Counted from the first letter of the stretch, positions 24,261-35,915 are shown. The stretch is 64,000 nucleotides of DNA from Rhytidiadelphus loreus (GCA_947034895.1 OX344762.1:51067087-51131086), one strand, 5' to 3'. Program-made: numbers and translations. The notes: generated from the sequence alone by a model not told the origin.

Positions 24261-25170
24261 ATTTTAGACCAACTCATTACCTCAAGCTAGAGTGAGTCCT
24301 GCCAGACGATGGCATATGACAAGAGCATCAGAGAACTGAACAGTGAAGCCCACCGTTGGATTCTGCACCATTTGAAAAAAGCCAGGTCCGGAGTCCGGAC
24401 TTTCAAATCAGCTCTTGGATCTCCCCCTCCCTCTCCAAGGCTCCAAGCTTATCATCGCCGTAGTGGTACTAATCTTGGAGTACTTCCCTTTCAAATCGCA
24501 CAATCTCTCATGAATTAAATTACGTTCAAATACCAAAAACCCATACTAACTGTCAGAGTCAGAGTCACTCACTCACTGGGTAAGTAAGTACCACAATCAT
24601 CAGCCACAGTAATTAATTAATTAATTGAATTGAGTTGAATTAAATTAAATTAATCCCACATCATTGAATCATCACCAACTGAAAGAGTAAAGTCACAAAC
24701 TTTCAGCCTTCCTGAACTGAACAACTGACGAAGAACTGATGAAAGAACTGATGAAGAACTTCAGTTGGCGGACTCTGATCAGGAAGGAGATTAATCTACT
24801 CAACACCTGAATAGGATTGGGATTGGAAATGGAATTGGAACGGAATGGAATTGGAATTTAAGTTACCGCGCCTTGAATGTCACTGACTCCCAATTTTCAA
24901 AACCAAGGCAAGGAAGCTGAAGCGGGCACCGCCGGATTAATAGGGGTGCGAAACTGACGGCGCTTTTCAAATGTCCTGAATCATTGATGGAGGAAGTGGG
25001 TGAGCTTCGGCAGAGGAAGGGAATTTAAATATTGTATTTTAATGGGATTGACCAATGACCATACTGGCGATGGGGCTGGGCCGCTGGGGTTTATGAAGGA
25101 GTGAAGAAAAGGGGTAATGACAAAAGCTGTGATAGGGTTATTGCCAGTACTGTAATGGCAGCAGGGGTTT
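24261..25170. other. Spacer between the transposon block and the GC-rich island
   Basis: No gene seen. Composition rises toward 50 percent GC. There is a short TTAA microsatellite near 24,612-24,650. A 69-codon open frame at 24,309-24,518 has no recognisable motif and no splice context. Confidence 0.4.
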
Positions 25171-25640
25171 ATGACATGTTCGGACGGACGCGTCGGGCTG
25201 CTCGATAAATTGGTCCAAATCTTTGTTGGATACTCCGACCGAAGGACGAAGCCTGCGTCCTATGGACGGGGCGGAGTCTTTCAGAGGGACTCTTCCGCCG
25301 ACCTATGGACGGGAATCAGATCAAGCAGGACAAAGACACGATTTGTGTTGTCCGTGCGTAGGATGGCGACAGAGCCGCGAGTTCAATAGAGCCGGCAGGA
25401 CAATTGGATCCAGCGACCGGAGGACGGAGAGTTACAACGGACGGCCAGCGAGTTCGAGCCAGGGAACGACCGACCGATGGACGGGGGAGTTTCTAAGACG
25501 ATTTGGGTCGTTCCGACCGATGGACATGGATTAATCGAGGGAATATTTACCGGACGGGCCAATCTCTTCGTTGGTGGACGCTGATCAGGCAATCGGATTC
25601 GCGCCACCCCGACCTACGGACGTAGGGTTTATGCCAAAAC
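25171..25640. other. GC-rich island with a recurring GACCGATGGACGG motif
   Basis: The word CCGACC(G/T)A(T/A)GGAC(G) or close variants recurs at least eight times (for example near 25,236, 25,258, 25,301, 25,414, 25,468, 25,516 and 25,608) in a GC-rich stretch standing out from AT-rich surroundings. Open frames exist in several phases on both strands because stop codons are rare in this composition. None shows a domain. It could be a decayed repeat or a promoter-distal CpG-rich region of the choline-transporter-like gene. Confidence 0.4.
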
Positions 25641-25929
25641 GCAGAGTACCCTCCTGTACTGGTCGCACGCTTGCAGTGGCAGTGACCGTTGGTCGGGACC
25701 ACGATCCTGGCAACCCAGTCTAGTGTACAGTGGTAGCGCGCACCCAGAGCCCCTGCCCCTGCATGGGAAGAGCTGGATCGTGTGATCCGGGTCCCATAAC
25801 TCCAGACGAGATTTGGCTCATTGTTGCGGATGTTATTTGGACGTCCTTGAAGTGTGTGAGACGACGCCCAGCTTGCCGCCTTCAATCATCGTCTTCATGG
25901 CTGCTCTTACTCCTGCGTCCTCGCCATCT

Positions 25930-26704
25930 CCACAGCTTTATATGACTCCTTGCTCGCAGTTCTGACTCTCCTCCGCCAACTCAATTCCCTTCATTGCAAG
26001 TGTGTGAAGGGAGGAGCTTGACGCTTGGAGCTCCGCTGACCATCCTGTAGATCGAGACGGGTACTTGCCCACTTGTGTGTGCGCGCCTTGCTATCTGGGT
26101 AATTGTTCACTTTGGGAGCATCGACATTCACTGCAACACTTTGGCGTGAGTGAGGAATTGTAAGTTCACCATTCGTCATATCACATTTCTCGTTCCAAAA
26201 TTGAGCTTGGGAACAATTTTCTGTATTTGTACTTGGGGTACGAAAAGGTTCTGTTTTTGAACGGGAGCGTCAGACTACTTGCATTGCTAGGCTAGCTGCA
26301 GGGTTAGTAGAGTTGTTGCAAATGTGCACAGAAATTTTGTTGAATCGTTTAGCAGATACTTCAGATCCCTTGTTTCTGGCTGTCTGGAATCGCAGTGAGC
26401 TGCTTCTTTCAAAATTGTCTTGGATAGTAGTGATTTTTCCATGATTGGACTAGTGCATACATGTGAGGTTGTTGATGAGCATTGGTTAAGCTTCACAGGG
26501 GAGCTTTCAGAGTGTAATGTGCTAAAGTTGAACAAACAAATCCATAGGGAGCTCAGCTTTTCGCTGCGTGATTTTTGGGAAATGAATACAGTGGTTGTTT
26601 TCGAAGTACGTGATACATATTGCAATCTGTGGTAATTGTTGCAGATTGTGTGAGTGTGGTTGAAGAGGAAACACGCTTGTGATTGTTACTAGCTACTCGA
26701 AAGC
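25930..26704 (+). promoter_or_regulatory. Putative core promoter and 5' leader of the choline-transporter-like gene
   Basis: A TATA-like CTTTATATGA at about 25,936 is followed by a CT-rich stretch (CTCTCCTCCGCCAACTC) typical of plant transcription starts. The leader to the ATG at 26,705 is about 730 bp. It contains a good acceptor-like TTGTTGCAG at about 26,636-26,644, so an intron in the 5' untranslated region is likely. The donor could not be chosen among several GT sites. Confidence 0.35.
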
Positions 26705-29700
26705 ATGGTCGAGGGGGGCTATGACGGTTCTCAAACCGAGACTCCGAGAGGAGAGACGCCTAACTCGACACCAATGTACCCTCAGACTGCGAGCAACGGT
26801 CCTGACAATGAAGCGGGTGGGACTGTGCGTAAGCCGGGCATCAGGAGGGTTCACAAAGTGCAGGACATGGCTTTTCTTGTGGTGTTTCTTGTGTTTTGCG
26901 TGGGTTTCATTGTGGAGACTAGCTTTGGGTTCCATAACGGAAATCCTCTCAGGTGCTTTCCTCACCATACGCCATAGCTCTCTAAAGAAATGTGCAAATC
27001 TAGTAATTAGGTTACACGTTTAATTAATCTTCAGTTATCACACTTGATATACCTAACTGGTAAAGCCTGTCAGGGTTACCCATGAAAGAATTTAACTTAC
27101 AGTAGCATGTGAAATCGAGTTTTTGAACGCCTCAGATTGAATTCCACTTGTGATGATTTTGTCTTTCACGTTTCGGAGTCAATTAAAGGAAAGGGTTCAA
27201 TTTTCTCTCGAAATTATTACTCAATTTGATCACGAAGAAAGGTAAATCCGTTGTAATTCTAATTTTGGATGACTGATAGAACGATTTTACTGCAGACTTG
27301 ACCACGGACTAGATTACAAGGGCAACGTGTGCGGGGATAAGCGTGCCAAACCAGGACTCAGAGGTCTGGGCGTGCTTTACTGGGTGAATCCCTCCCAGTT
27401 GTTCCTTGCTGGCGAGAGAACTAGTCCATTCAAGCTCACAAATGCAAGAGGCGTCTGCTTAAAGGATTGCCCGAGGTTAGGAGTTAACAACACCATCGCG
27501 TGGGTATGTGACTACCCTGAGGGCGCCATGAGAAATGTGACTATGCCGCAGTGGATCAGACGGAACTACAACTACTTCGACTTGCTGGCCCCTGAACAGC
27601 AGGCTTCGTCAATGAAATTCGGAGGACCCTGCTACCCAGTGTTGTTCCCAAGCACCAATGGTAGTCCCAAAATGAAACCTTCTTTCATTTTGCCCTAACT
27701 GTGTCCATTTAACTCATCTCTTGATGATTGTAATCAAGTACAGAATTCACAATGCAGAGCTGCCAATTAATGAAGTCAACGTCATTATTAGACAATTTAA
27801 TGGAAGTAGTCGGAATTAATGGAATCACTGAATACGGTTGAGTGCAGTTTTCTGGAGGTGTCAACTTGCGCCATCTCCAGACAACCAGACCGCGCAACTT
27901 TGGAAAAGTCTCAACGGAACGGATGTTTCCTCAGGGCCTCTTATAGTGAAAGCAGTTGACCGTGTATTAACTTCTTCCACTGCCACTTTTCAGGTAATTA
28001 AACTCTGAAATATTTTACTGCAGCTTCGTATGCATGAATCTCCTAGGATTGAAAATTCTGGATTTGGATATTTAATATTTTGTCTGAGCACTGGATTTCG
28101 CAATGCAGAGGTACATTGCAGATCTGGGAAGAGCCTGGCCTGTTCTGCTTCTGTTTGGAGGCTTGGTTCCTCTTCTTTTCTCCGTCTTCTGGCTTATCCT
28201 TGTCTGCTACTTCATACGACCCACCGTGTGGATCACTCTTGGTCTCCTCAATGTGCTCGCCCTCCTCGTCACCCTTTTTTTCTACGTCAAAGGTGCCAAT
28301 CCACATTTTAATTTTCAGACCATTCCTATGCAATTTGGTCTTCGTTACTCCGAAACATATATTCAAGATTATATGGTGATTTTTCTAATCATTCGAATTA
28401 CTTTGCTGCAGCAATTCGAGGTACTTTGCTGCTTGAATTCTTATAATCTGATTTTTTTTATGTGGTGTCAGTTGGATGGATAGGTCATGATGCTGTGACA
28501 GCCGTTATTGGGACGAAGGCATCGGATTCTGGTATCTGGGCATCCTCAATGGTGAATTTCTTCCTTAAGCGGTGCCTTTGGTTTCTCAGGGCATAAGGGC
28601 AAAAAATGTCTTAAAGCAGCGACATGTGTTGCAGAGGATTGTTGATTCGTTCTATAGAAGATTCACCTCTGTACTAGGAATCCATGTAACTGGAACCGGT
28701 TGTCGAAATCCTGCGAAGATTCCTAAACGAGTCGCCCTACTTGTGGTTTGTGCGCGCAGGAACAAAGTCATCTCAAAATTATTGCAGTCTTTGTAACGTT
28801 TGCATTTATTTTATCTGTGCTGGTAACGGTAGCTCTTCTCCACCGAATTTCTATCGCCATCAAGATCATCAAGGTAACTATGTGGTATCTCAGCAGAGAA
28901 GCTATTCAGAATGCTGTTTCAAAGTATAACGACTGTCACAAATGTCTGTAAAACTAATACGTGATAGCTTTATTTCCAATGTGTTGACCTGACGCCTTGA
29001 ATGCATCTGGTGTAGGTTTCCTTGCAATCTATAATCGCCATACCAAGCCTCTTGATCTACCCTCTCGTTCCCTATTTCGTGCTCGGAATCTTCTTCATTT
29101 ACTGGGTGGCAGCAACGTTGTACCTATTCAGCGCGGGGGAGGTTAAACCGACAATGCTCTGCTGCGGATTCAAGTTTCATCACAGAAAACACATGGTCTG
29201 GGCTATTTTGTACCATTTCTTTAGTCTGTACTGGGTAACTCACTTCATATTGTCGAGTACTCTTACAACGGCGGCTGGTGCCGTGGCTTCTTACTATTGG
29301 GCGAAAGGTGAAACAGCTGTAAGTTTCATTCTTATCGACACCCTTTCCAGAACTTTTAATCAAAGTCAGGAGTGCTGGCTGTTGTGTGATCAAATTTTTA
29401 ATATTTCGTGAACTTCGACAGGTTTGGAATGGAGGCGAGGGATCAAGCTGGAAAGGAATGGGGTGGCTTCCAGTCATTTCTACAGGGAGGCATGTCACAA
29501 AGTACAGTGTTGGCTCAATGGCACTGGGGTCACTAGTTGTCCCGCCTGTGGAGTTTGCACAATTTTTCCTCCAAACATTGAGGACAAAGCTGAAGTCTGG
29601 CCTCATGCCAATGCCCAATGGGACAGTCATTTCCTCGCACGGCCGTCCTGGCACATGCTGTCTGGGTTGTCTTGACTGGACTCTGACGCATATCACAAGA

Positions 29701-30642
29701 AACGCATTTATCGTGGTACGGATCTTTTCAAGCAGTGGGACTCATAGTATTGCGTTAACTAGGCTTTCTGAAGGATTTGAACTTCTGGCTCACATACTAT
29801 GTTTTTAACAATCTTTTCACAAGTAACAATTTGGCAATGTGGCTTTTTTTTTGCAATGCAGATTGCAGTTTCGGGGAAGGAGTTCTGCAAGGCTGCTGAG
29901 AAAGCGACAAAACTGGTTGTAAACAACGCGTCGAGAGTGGGTGATGTAATTGTAATTGGTGATCTGATACTCTTCATGGGCAAGCTCTGTGTCAGCTTTG
30001 CATGTGCACTTTTTGCCTTTCTTATGTTGGACACTCACCGTTACAAGACCAGCCAAGCTCGTGTCTCATCGCCACTTTTCCCTGTACTGGTCAGTTTTTT
30101 CTACACTCTCGTAGCGTAAATTTCGAGAGAATTAGTTTCTGTTGTCTTGATGTGATGAATAGAATCACCTGTTGCCATCTTCTCATCAGAGAATTGGCCG
30201 CACCTTCAATCTTGTTTTCACTAGGTTTGCCAGTGTGAAATTGCTGTGAATTATGTCCCTCACTGGCTACATTGCAGTATTCTTAATGTATGATTTTGTA
30301 CTGTCGCAATGTAGGATTGACTTTCATGTGTTGCCTTTGCAGTTTTGCTGGGGATTTGCGTACACAACCGCGTCGCTTTTCTTTGCAGTTGGAGAAATGG
30401 CACTAGACACCGTACTTCTGTCATACTGCATAGACGCTGAAGAGAACAAAGGAACTGCATTGTTTGCACCAGCTGCTCTAGTGGAGAGTTTGAACGCCTT
30501 CACAGAACGCCAGGAAGCGCTTGAACAAGCCCGAGATTTTAGGAAGTACCGAACCTACGAGGATGATCACTACGACCATGACCATGATGACAAACACGAG
30601 AAGCACGAGAGAAATGATACCAGCGATGATGACAGCTCGTGA
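26705..30642 (+). CDS. Choline transporter-like protein (CTL/SLC44 family)
   Basis: Ten exons: 26705-26952, 27296-27660, 27848-27993, 28109-28292, 28472-28551, 28760-28873, 29016-29318, 29422-29715, 29862-30089, 30343-30642. All introns are GT-AG and frames stay continuous, giving 753 residues. A hydrophilic N-terminus is followed by a membrane segment at residues 55-72. Next come the CTL hallmark DYKGNVCGDK, a large loop with NVFWRCQLAPSPDNQT, and then about nine further membrane segments, including the family block DVIVIGDLILFMGKLCVS in exon 9. Plant relatives (CTL1/CHER1) act in choline and lipid trafficking at the trans-Golgi network and plasma membrane and affect sieve-plate and plasmodesma formation; that role is transferred by family. 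The C-terminal 28 residues are unusually rich in Asp, Glu and His. An open frame over 28,572-28,796 belongs to intron 5, because exon 5 joined to exon 6 restores the family sequence. Confidence 0.95.
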
Positions 30643-31834
30643 GAATCATGATGATTGTCAAAACCAATTCAAAACTATCGTCGCCTGTTTAATGGAATTT
30701 CAGACATTGGCAGAGTTATGGAACTAGCTTGTTGATTAGGAACAGGCTGAGCTAGTATGAATGCAGGAGGTTGGAAGCTTTTGTAGAGCGTTCAAATGAA
30801 CGCCGTTGTGTTCACCAGTCCAGCTTCGGACGAATTTTTTGACCCGTCCTTGCGAACTCTGCATTTAATTCAGTTAGTCGTATCTGCTAAATTGTGCATC
30901 AGCAAGTGGGGTCCCGGTAGAGCAGAATTGGCATCCACTTTTTTGTACCCTGAGAATTAGTTTCTTGTCAACAGGAAACGCGACTACTGTATAGGAGCCA
31001 TGCTTATTAAGCTGACAAGGGACAGGGAATTAGGTTTCTAGTCTTACAGTTTGTGAGGATAAACTTATTTGTCTTGTGCAATCTGTTATCGAAGTTCAGT
31101 GCTTCATTTTTCCAGACGATTTCGTGTTTCACTGTGGTATTCAAATCCACACATTTTCAAATTAAACTTTTCTTGAATAGTATTACCAGACTTACTGTCT
31201 ACCCTGGGGAACATTTAAAGCTTGAGTGGACGTTGTTTTCGAGGACAGATGTTTGAGAAGTGATTGCAATGATCAATGTTCTGAAGTAAATTTGAAATGG
31301 GATACCTATTAATGATATGTAGTTTCAACGACACTTATTCGTTGAGTAACTGGATAAGTTTTTTCGTTCCTGATATTTTCACCAATTACTTTTGCAGACC
31401 CTTCATTCTATTGTTGTCATTGCCGTTAGTGGTAATCGTCATGATCTGCGAAAGCGCATAATGTTTCCACACGTATGTGGGTTAAATAAGGAGTCTGCAA
31501 TCCCCCCCCATAATGTTTTTTTATACGATTAGAGTTACTCCTGAAAAACATCAGCTTTTCAGAAGAATAGTCCTTTACGGGTTTGGATCGAAACCTTTAA
31601 AATATGTTTTCACCATATTGTAATCTTGAGGCTTATTTTCTTTCCTGGATAGCTGACGCTTGGTTCAAGATATTTGAATTCTTGGCGTCTGTGCAATCAT
31701 AAAGTAGCCTGTTCTCTTTTGAAGGTGATAGGTCTGGACCAGTGTACTCTCAGTAGCGGAGGAAGAGAGTGAATATGCATACAGTATTATCTTATACAAA
31801 GTTTACCGACCTGAACTTACAGCTCATTTCTACC
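30643..31834. other. 3' flank of the choline-transporter-like gene
   Basis: Probable 3' untranslated region followed by unique spacer. No further exon, RNA gene or repeat could be supported. Near 31,501 there is a short C8 tract. Confidence 0.45.
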
Positions 31835-31930
31835 TTTTTTTTTTTTTCTGTGGACACAAATGTAACAGAATTTCATTGCAAGGGAGAGATTACAAGCCTG
31901 CTAGCCACAGGTGGCCTGGCAAGAAGAGAA
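31835..31930 (-). mobile_element. Short LINE-like 3' tail
   Basis: A T13 run (31,835-31,847) is followed by TTTCATTGCAAG and then GCCACAGGTGGCCTGG. This parallels the tail of the LINE at 32,720 (T17, CCATTGCATTAAAAG, GCCACAGGCGGCTGG). It is probably the extremely 5'-truncated tail of a related LINE inserted in minus orientation. No target duplication was identified with confidence, and the upstream limit is uncertain. Confidence 0.4.
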
Positions 31931-32460
31931 CCCAAAAAAGGCTAACTTCAATATATTCATGGCAGTCCTATTTGATACGGCATTCCAAGATCATTCTGTT
32001 CAGGCTACAAAATGTGCGGTACTTCCGTTTCTTTTGTGTGAGGACAAAATGGAAAAAAATGGAAAAAAAAATGCTTGCTACATCGAAAAGTATTAGTGAC
32101 CGATATAATAAACAGCATGGAATATCCAACTAGGAAAGGGCGACGTACTCAACTGTAAACATCTATGCCAACAAAATTCGTGAAAACAAATTTAACCCTT
32201 GAGGTCCCAGAGCTGACTTGGCGGGAATAAAAAAGACAGAATCTTCAGCTTACAATCAGTTTGAAAATATTGAAGACAGGAGTCAAAGTGGAGAAAGACG
32301 GTACACAAAAAAATAAAGATGATCCACAGTAGGTATTGCGAGTATTTTTAGTATCTCAATAGGGAGTATGTTATGGAAATCACCGTATGGAAATCACACA
32401 TGTACATACATGCAACACTAGCAACTTCAAAGAAGATTCATTTCTAGTACCTTTGGATTT

Positions 32461-32600
32461 GGTAGACTAGCTTGGAATTCATGATTCATTTAGAGCAATT
32501 ATCATTTAGTAGACTAGCTTGGAATTCATGATTCATATAGAGCAATTATCATTTGGTAGCCTAATTTGGAATTCATGATTCATATAGAGCAATTATCATT
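32461..32600. repeat. Three tandem copies of a 47-bp unit
   Basis: Units start at 32,461, 32,508 and 32,555. The shared core is TTGGAATTCATGATTCATAT followed by AGAGCAATTATCATT. Two to five differences separate the copies. Confidence 0.9.
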
Positions 32601-32719
32601 GAGATATACACCTTCAATGTGTGAAAATACATGCTTTGCATGAGAAACACTCAATATGGACATATAAACAATCTTCTACTTGAAATTGACAGAAGTTCAG
32701 TTGGACTTATTTTGTGGAC

Positions 32720-35490
32720 TTTTTTTTTTTTTTTTGAACAAACGGAAGAACCCATTGCATTAAAAGAAAAAAAACATACAACAAACAACTCCCAAGCCAC
32801 AGGCGGCTGGACACTAAATAGATAAGAGCAAAAAAGCAAAAAGAAAGAAACGAAAACAAAGAACAATCCCGAAGGGGGAGAGCACCAGACCACTAAGAAG
32901 AAACAAGACCAAAAGACGCTAAAGGAAGTCACAAAGGGGAGGGCCTTTAGTGCTCCAAATAACATGAGAACCTTGTCTATAGACGAGGACGGGTGATCGA
33001 AGTTAGATGTGATCAAAACAATCCCAAATATCGGCGGCTTGTTGGGGACACTTTTGGGTAGCACGTCTCGCTTTGAGTTGTGCAGCCCGGCCGGAGTTGA
33101 GCAAGGCGTTCTAGAGCATGTCCTAGATAAGTTCCTTGGGCCAAAGATTCTGAGCGAAAACTTTGCTATTGCGTGCCACCCAAATGATCCAGAGCAAGGA
33201 GCCCCGTAAGAGAGACCAGATAGTGCGGAGGTTAAAGAACCACTAGTAGAAAAAACAGTGACCAAATCAACAAAACATCAACAAAAAAAGTGTTGATTTT
33301 GATACTGTATCGTTCATTTGAACAATTTTTTGTTGATTTTGGTAAAAACTGACATAATCAACATTTTTTTTTGTTGATTTGGATACTGCAACTCTAAATC
33401 AACAAAAAAATCAACACTTTTTTGTTAATTTTGACTTTCAAGAATCTCAAGTAAGTTTTTTGATTTGAAAAATGTTTAAATCACCATCCTTAGTATTCTA
33501 TAAATAATGTGGTGTTTTTTTTAAACTAAATCATACACAATTCAGTATTTTTCAAAGTCAGCAGACTTCAGAGGTCATTTAGTAATAGAAAAACAACTTT
33601 TTTTTTTAAACTTTGAACTAAGAAAAGTTGCTAAATCAAAGTATCTTTCATCTCCAAAAATCCGTTTGCAAATCCGTTTGCAATTTCATAACTTTTTATT
33701 GGAGATTTGAAATTGCAAACGGATTTTTGGAGATGAAATATAATTTGATTTAGCAACTTTTCTTAGTTCAAAGTTTTAAGAAAAAAGTTGATTTTCTATT
33801 ACTAAATGACCTCTGAAGTCTGCTGACTTTAACAAAAAAAGGAAAAAAAAACAGTTTAAGTAGATAAAATTTTAAAAAATCCTCACACACACACGCATGT
33901 GTATGTGTGGTGCATTGGTTTGAACCTTGCACCCCAAGTGTGAGGTGCAAGGTTCAAACCTTGCCAGCAACCTCAAATGGGGTGCCTATGTGGCGGGCCT
34001 CCTACATGGAGGGTTGCCCACGTGGCAACTTTTCATTGGTCGAATTTTCAAATATATTAATTTTTATAGGAGAAATTTAGTGTCAAAATTAACAAAAAAC
34101 TAACAAAAAAATCAACAGTTCTGTGTTAAAAAGTACTTAAATTAACACGTCCAAAGTAACAAAAAAAATCAACACTTTTGTGTTAAATTTTTGTTAATTT
34201 GGTCACTGAATTTTCTACTAGTGAACCTTCTTGGGGTAGAAGATCCAAATACGTATTGTGCAAAGTCGAGCCGGGTGAAAGGGCCTAAGGGATGGGGGGC
34301 ATCTTGAAGGCTATAAAGGATTGTCAAGGCATAGTCCCACACTTCTTGAGCTCTTGGGCAAAAAAAGAAACGATGTGCTGGTGTTTCTTCACTGTCATCA
34401 GAGGAACAGTTGCATTTGGTATCAATGCCGGGTGCGATGCATGCTCGCCAAGAGTGGACTGCCACTGCATTGTGCCAAATTGACTACATAAATGCTCCTT
34501 CTTTTTGTGATCTAGCCTTATGCCAAACATCCTTCCAATCCGGGAAGAAGGAAGGGAGAAGATGGATTGGCCATTTTGAGGGAATAGATCGTTTTAGATG
34601 ATGATGTCTGGTAAGGAGAGTACAACCTAGGGAAGTAGAATAGTTTGTTAGCATACTTCCATCATCCCATAGCCACCGCACATGATCAAACTCCAAGTCT
34701 TGAATGGCCTCTACAAATAATAGGAAAGGGACATTCCTGTGTCCTTTGGTCACCTTCAAAATGTGTATCCTTTTTACAAATCCTGTGTGAGTGTCAAGGC
34801 TAGTTGATGATGGAAGGGTGACTAGTTGTCAAGATGTAGGGCCGATACTCATCTTTAATACATTTGTTGGTGTAGTGAAAACCTAGATTTGATGCTGCAA
34901 GATTTTGTTGTCGGGTGTTGTGTTCTTTCACGCAAAGAAGGGCACCTGGTCATCATGTTGTGTAAAAAACCCAATCCATTTGCCGACTTGGGTTACATCA
35001 AATCGTTCAGTGAGCATATGAATCCGGTTTGGTGGGACAAGAAAAATCATGTTGAGCCAACTGCGCCTTTCGGTATCTAGGAGAGGGTATTTATTGGTGA
35101 TTTCCGTCCATGGATGGAAGGCATGAATGTGAGAGTCCCACAAATCACCAATCTTACGCAAGCCTCCTTGTACAAAGAGTCTGGCTCTTTCTAACGAAAA
35201 GTTGAAGTTTGCTCCAATGAACATTGTGGACCACCATAAATTTGTGTCAAGGACCTCGTCAGCATTAGATGGAGGGTGGGGTTCTATATACTTAACGATT
35301 TGATGCCATGCACTGGTGATTCTGTTCCATACCCTAGAGCCACGAGTGATTGAGGGTTGATGTACCATAAGCCATGACTGAGATGGATACCAAAAACGAA
35401 ACTTTGGATGGGGTTTCATTCTATGTATTCTTTATCTAAGTAGGATTTTTAGATTAGATATACCAGGCTCAATTGCAAATAGGATCCATA
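32720..35490 (-). mobile_element. 5'-truncated LINE (non-LTR retrotransposon) with decayed reverse-transcriptase tail
   Basis: The plus-strand T17 at 32,720-32,736 is its poly-A tail. Reading the minus strand from about 35,420 down, conceptual translation gives typical plant LINE C-terminal sequence: RGSRVWNRITSAWHQI, WDDGSMLTNY, DWKDVWHKARSQKEGAFM, then AHRFFFCPRAQEVWDYA (the zinc-binding zf-RVT region). After the CACTA insertion it continues with LLWIIWVARNSKVFAQ. Stops and frameshifts interrupt it, so it is inactive. A candidate target duplication is TGGACTTATTTTGTG (32,702-32,716) against TGGACTTCTTTTGTG (35,491-35,505), one mismatch. That would set the 5' limit near 35,490. Confidence 0.75.
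33240..34223. mobile_element. Non-autonomous CACTA (CMC/EnSpm-type) element with long hairpin
   Basis: The ends are CACTAGTAGAAAA on the left and TTTTCTACTAGTG on the right, flanked by the 3-bp duplication AAC (33,237-33,239 and 34,224-34,226). This is the exact signature of CACTA elements. Subterminal CAGTGACCAAAT and ATTTGGTCACTG also mirror each other, with repeated ATCAACA..TGTTGAT words. The centre (about 33,541-33,835) is a near-perfect inverted repeat of about 140 bp per arm (AAAGTCAGCAGACTTCAGAG ... CTCTGAAGTCTGCTGACTTT). No transposase is encoded. It lies inside the LINE coding tail, whose frame resumes on the other side. Confidence 0.88.
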
Positions 35491-35813
35491 TGGACTTCTT
35501 TTGTGATTCATCAACGCTTACACAGGGGTAGTTAAAACTAGCATCTATTACAAGAGACAGAAAAAGGACTATGCTATTCAAGATGCCACCAATAGTAGAA
35601 GTGACACATCTTTTGCACCTCTTTCCATGTATTATGCAGAGACTGGTAGACATGCCCGTGTATAAATGCACATAATTGTTGCATGAAATATTATGTCCAA
35701 ATCTGATGGTTCCAATTCATTCTAACTTCCAATTCACAGAGTTATTTCTATTTTTCACACTGCAGAAACCAACCAGTTTTGGGTTCCCTGGGATCAAAAG
35801 GGTTAAAATGTCC

Positions 35814-35915
35814 AGCTTCCCTACCTATGGAACTGCTGCTCCAGATTCCTAAGCAGATTCACCATACCAACGATTGGGAAGAAAGACCTCCTTGGGAGGA
35901 GCATGAGGCAGGAAC
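35814..35915 (-). pseudogene. Duplicated remnant of HIBADH exons 8 and 9
   Basis: The minus strand reads CTTCCCAATCGTTG-GTATGG (as at the end of HIBADH exon 8 and its donor, 37,035). It runs shortly into GGAATCTGGAGCAGCAGT (as in exon 9, near 36,890). Most of the intervening intron is missing, and TAG stops replace GAG and TTG codons. It lies about 0.5 kb beyond the genuine last exon, so it is a partial tandem duplicate, not part of the gene. Confidence 0.65.

Larger units (their letters stand above)
32192..35806. mobile_element. Possible TTAA-type element split by a nested LINE
   Basis: The left end at 32,192 reads TTAACCCTTGAGGTCCCAGA. The right end, reversed from 35,806, reads TTAACCCTTTTGATCCCAGG. 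These ends resemble those of 53,670-53,956 (CCCTTGATGCCCCAG). Without the LINE the element would be about 0.85 kb. The pairing is inferred from end similarity only, since no empty or second copy is visible. Confidence 0.4.

Noticed and set aside
25171..25607. Overlapping open frames on both strands in the GC-rich island
   Set aside because: Low stop-codon frequency from GC-rich composition explains them; none has a recognisable domain or conserved start.
28572..28796. Open frame of 74 codons between exons 5 and 6 of the choline-transporter-like gene
   Set aside because: Direct joining of 28,551 to 28,760 restores the family sequence with correct GT-AG sites, so the frame is intronic.
33905..33970. 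tRNA-like GGTTCAAACC (B-box-like) inside the CACTA element
   Set aside because: It is one side of a short palindrome (GGTTTGAACCTTGCACC ... GGTGCAAGGTTCAAACC); no acceptor stem, anticodon loop or A box is present.
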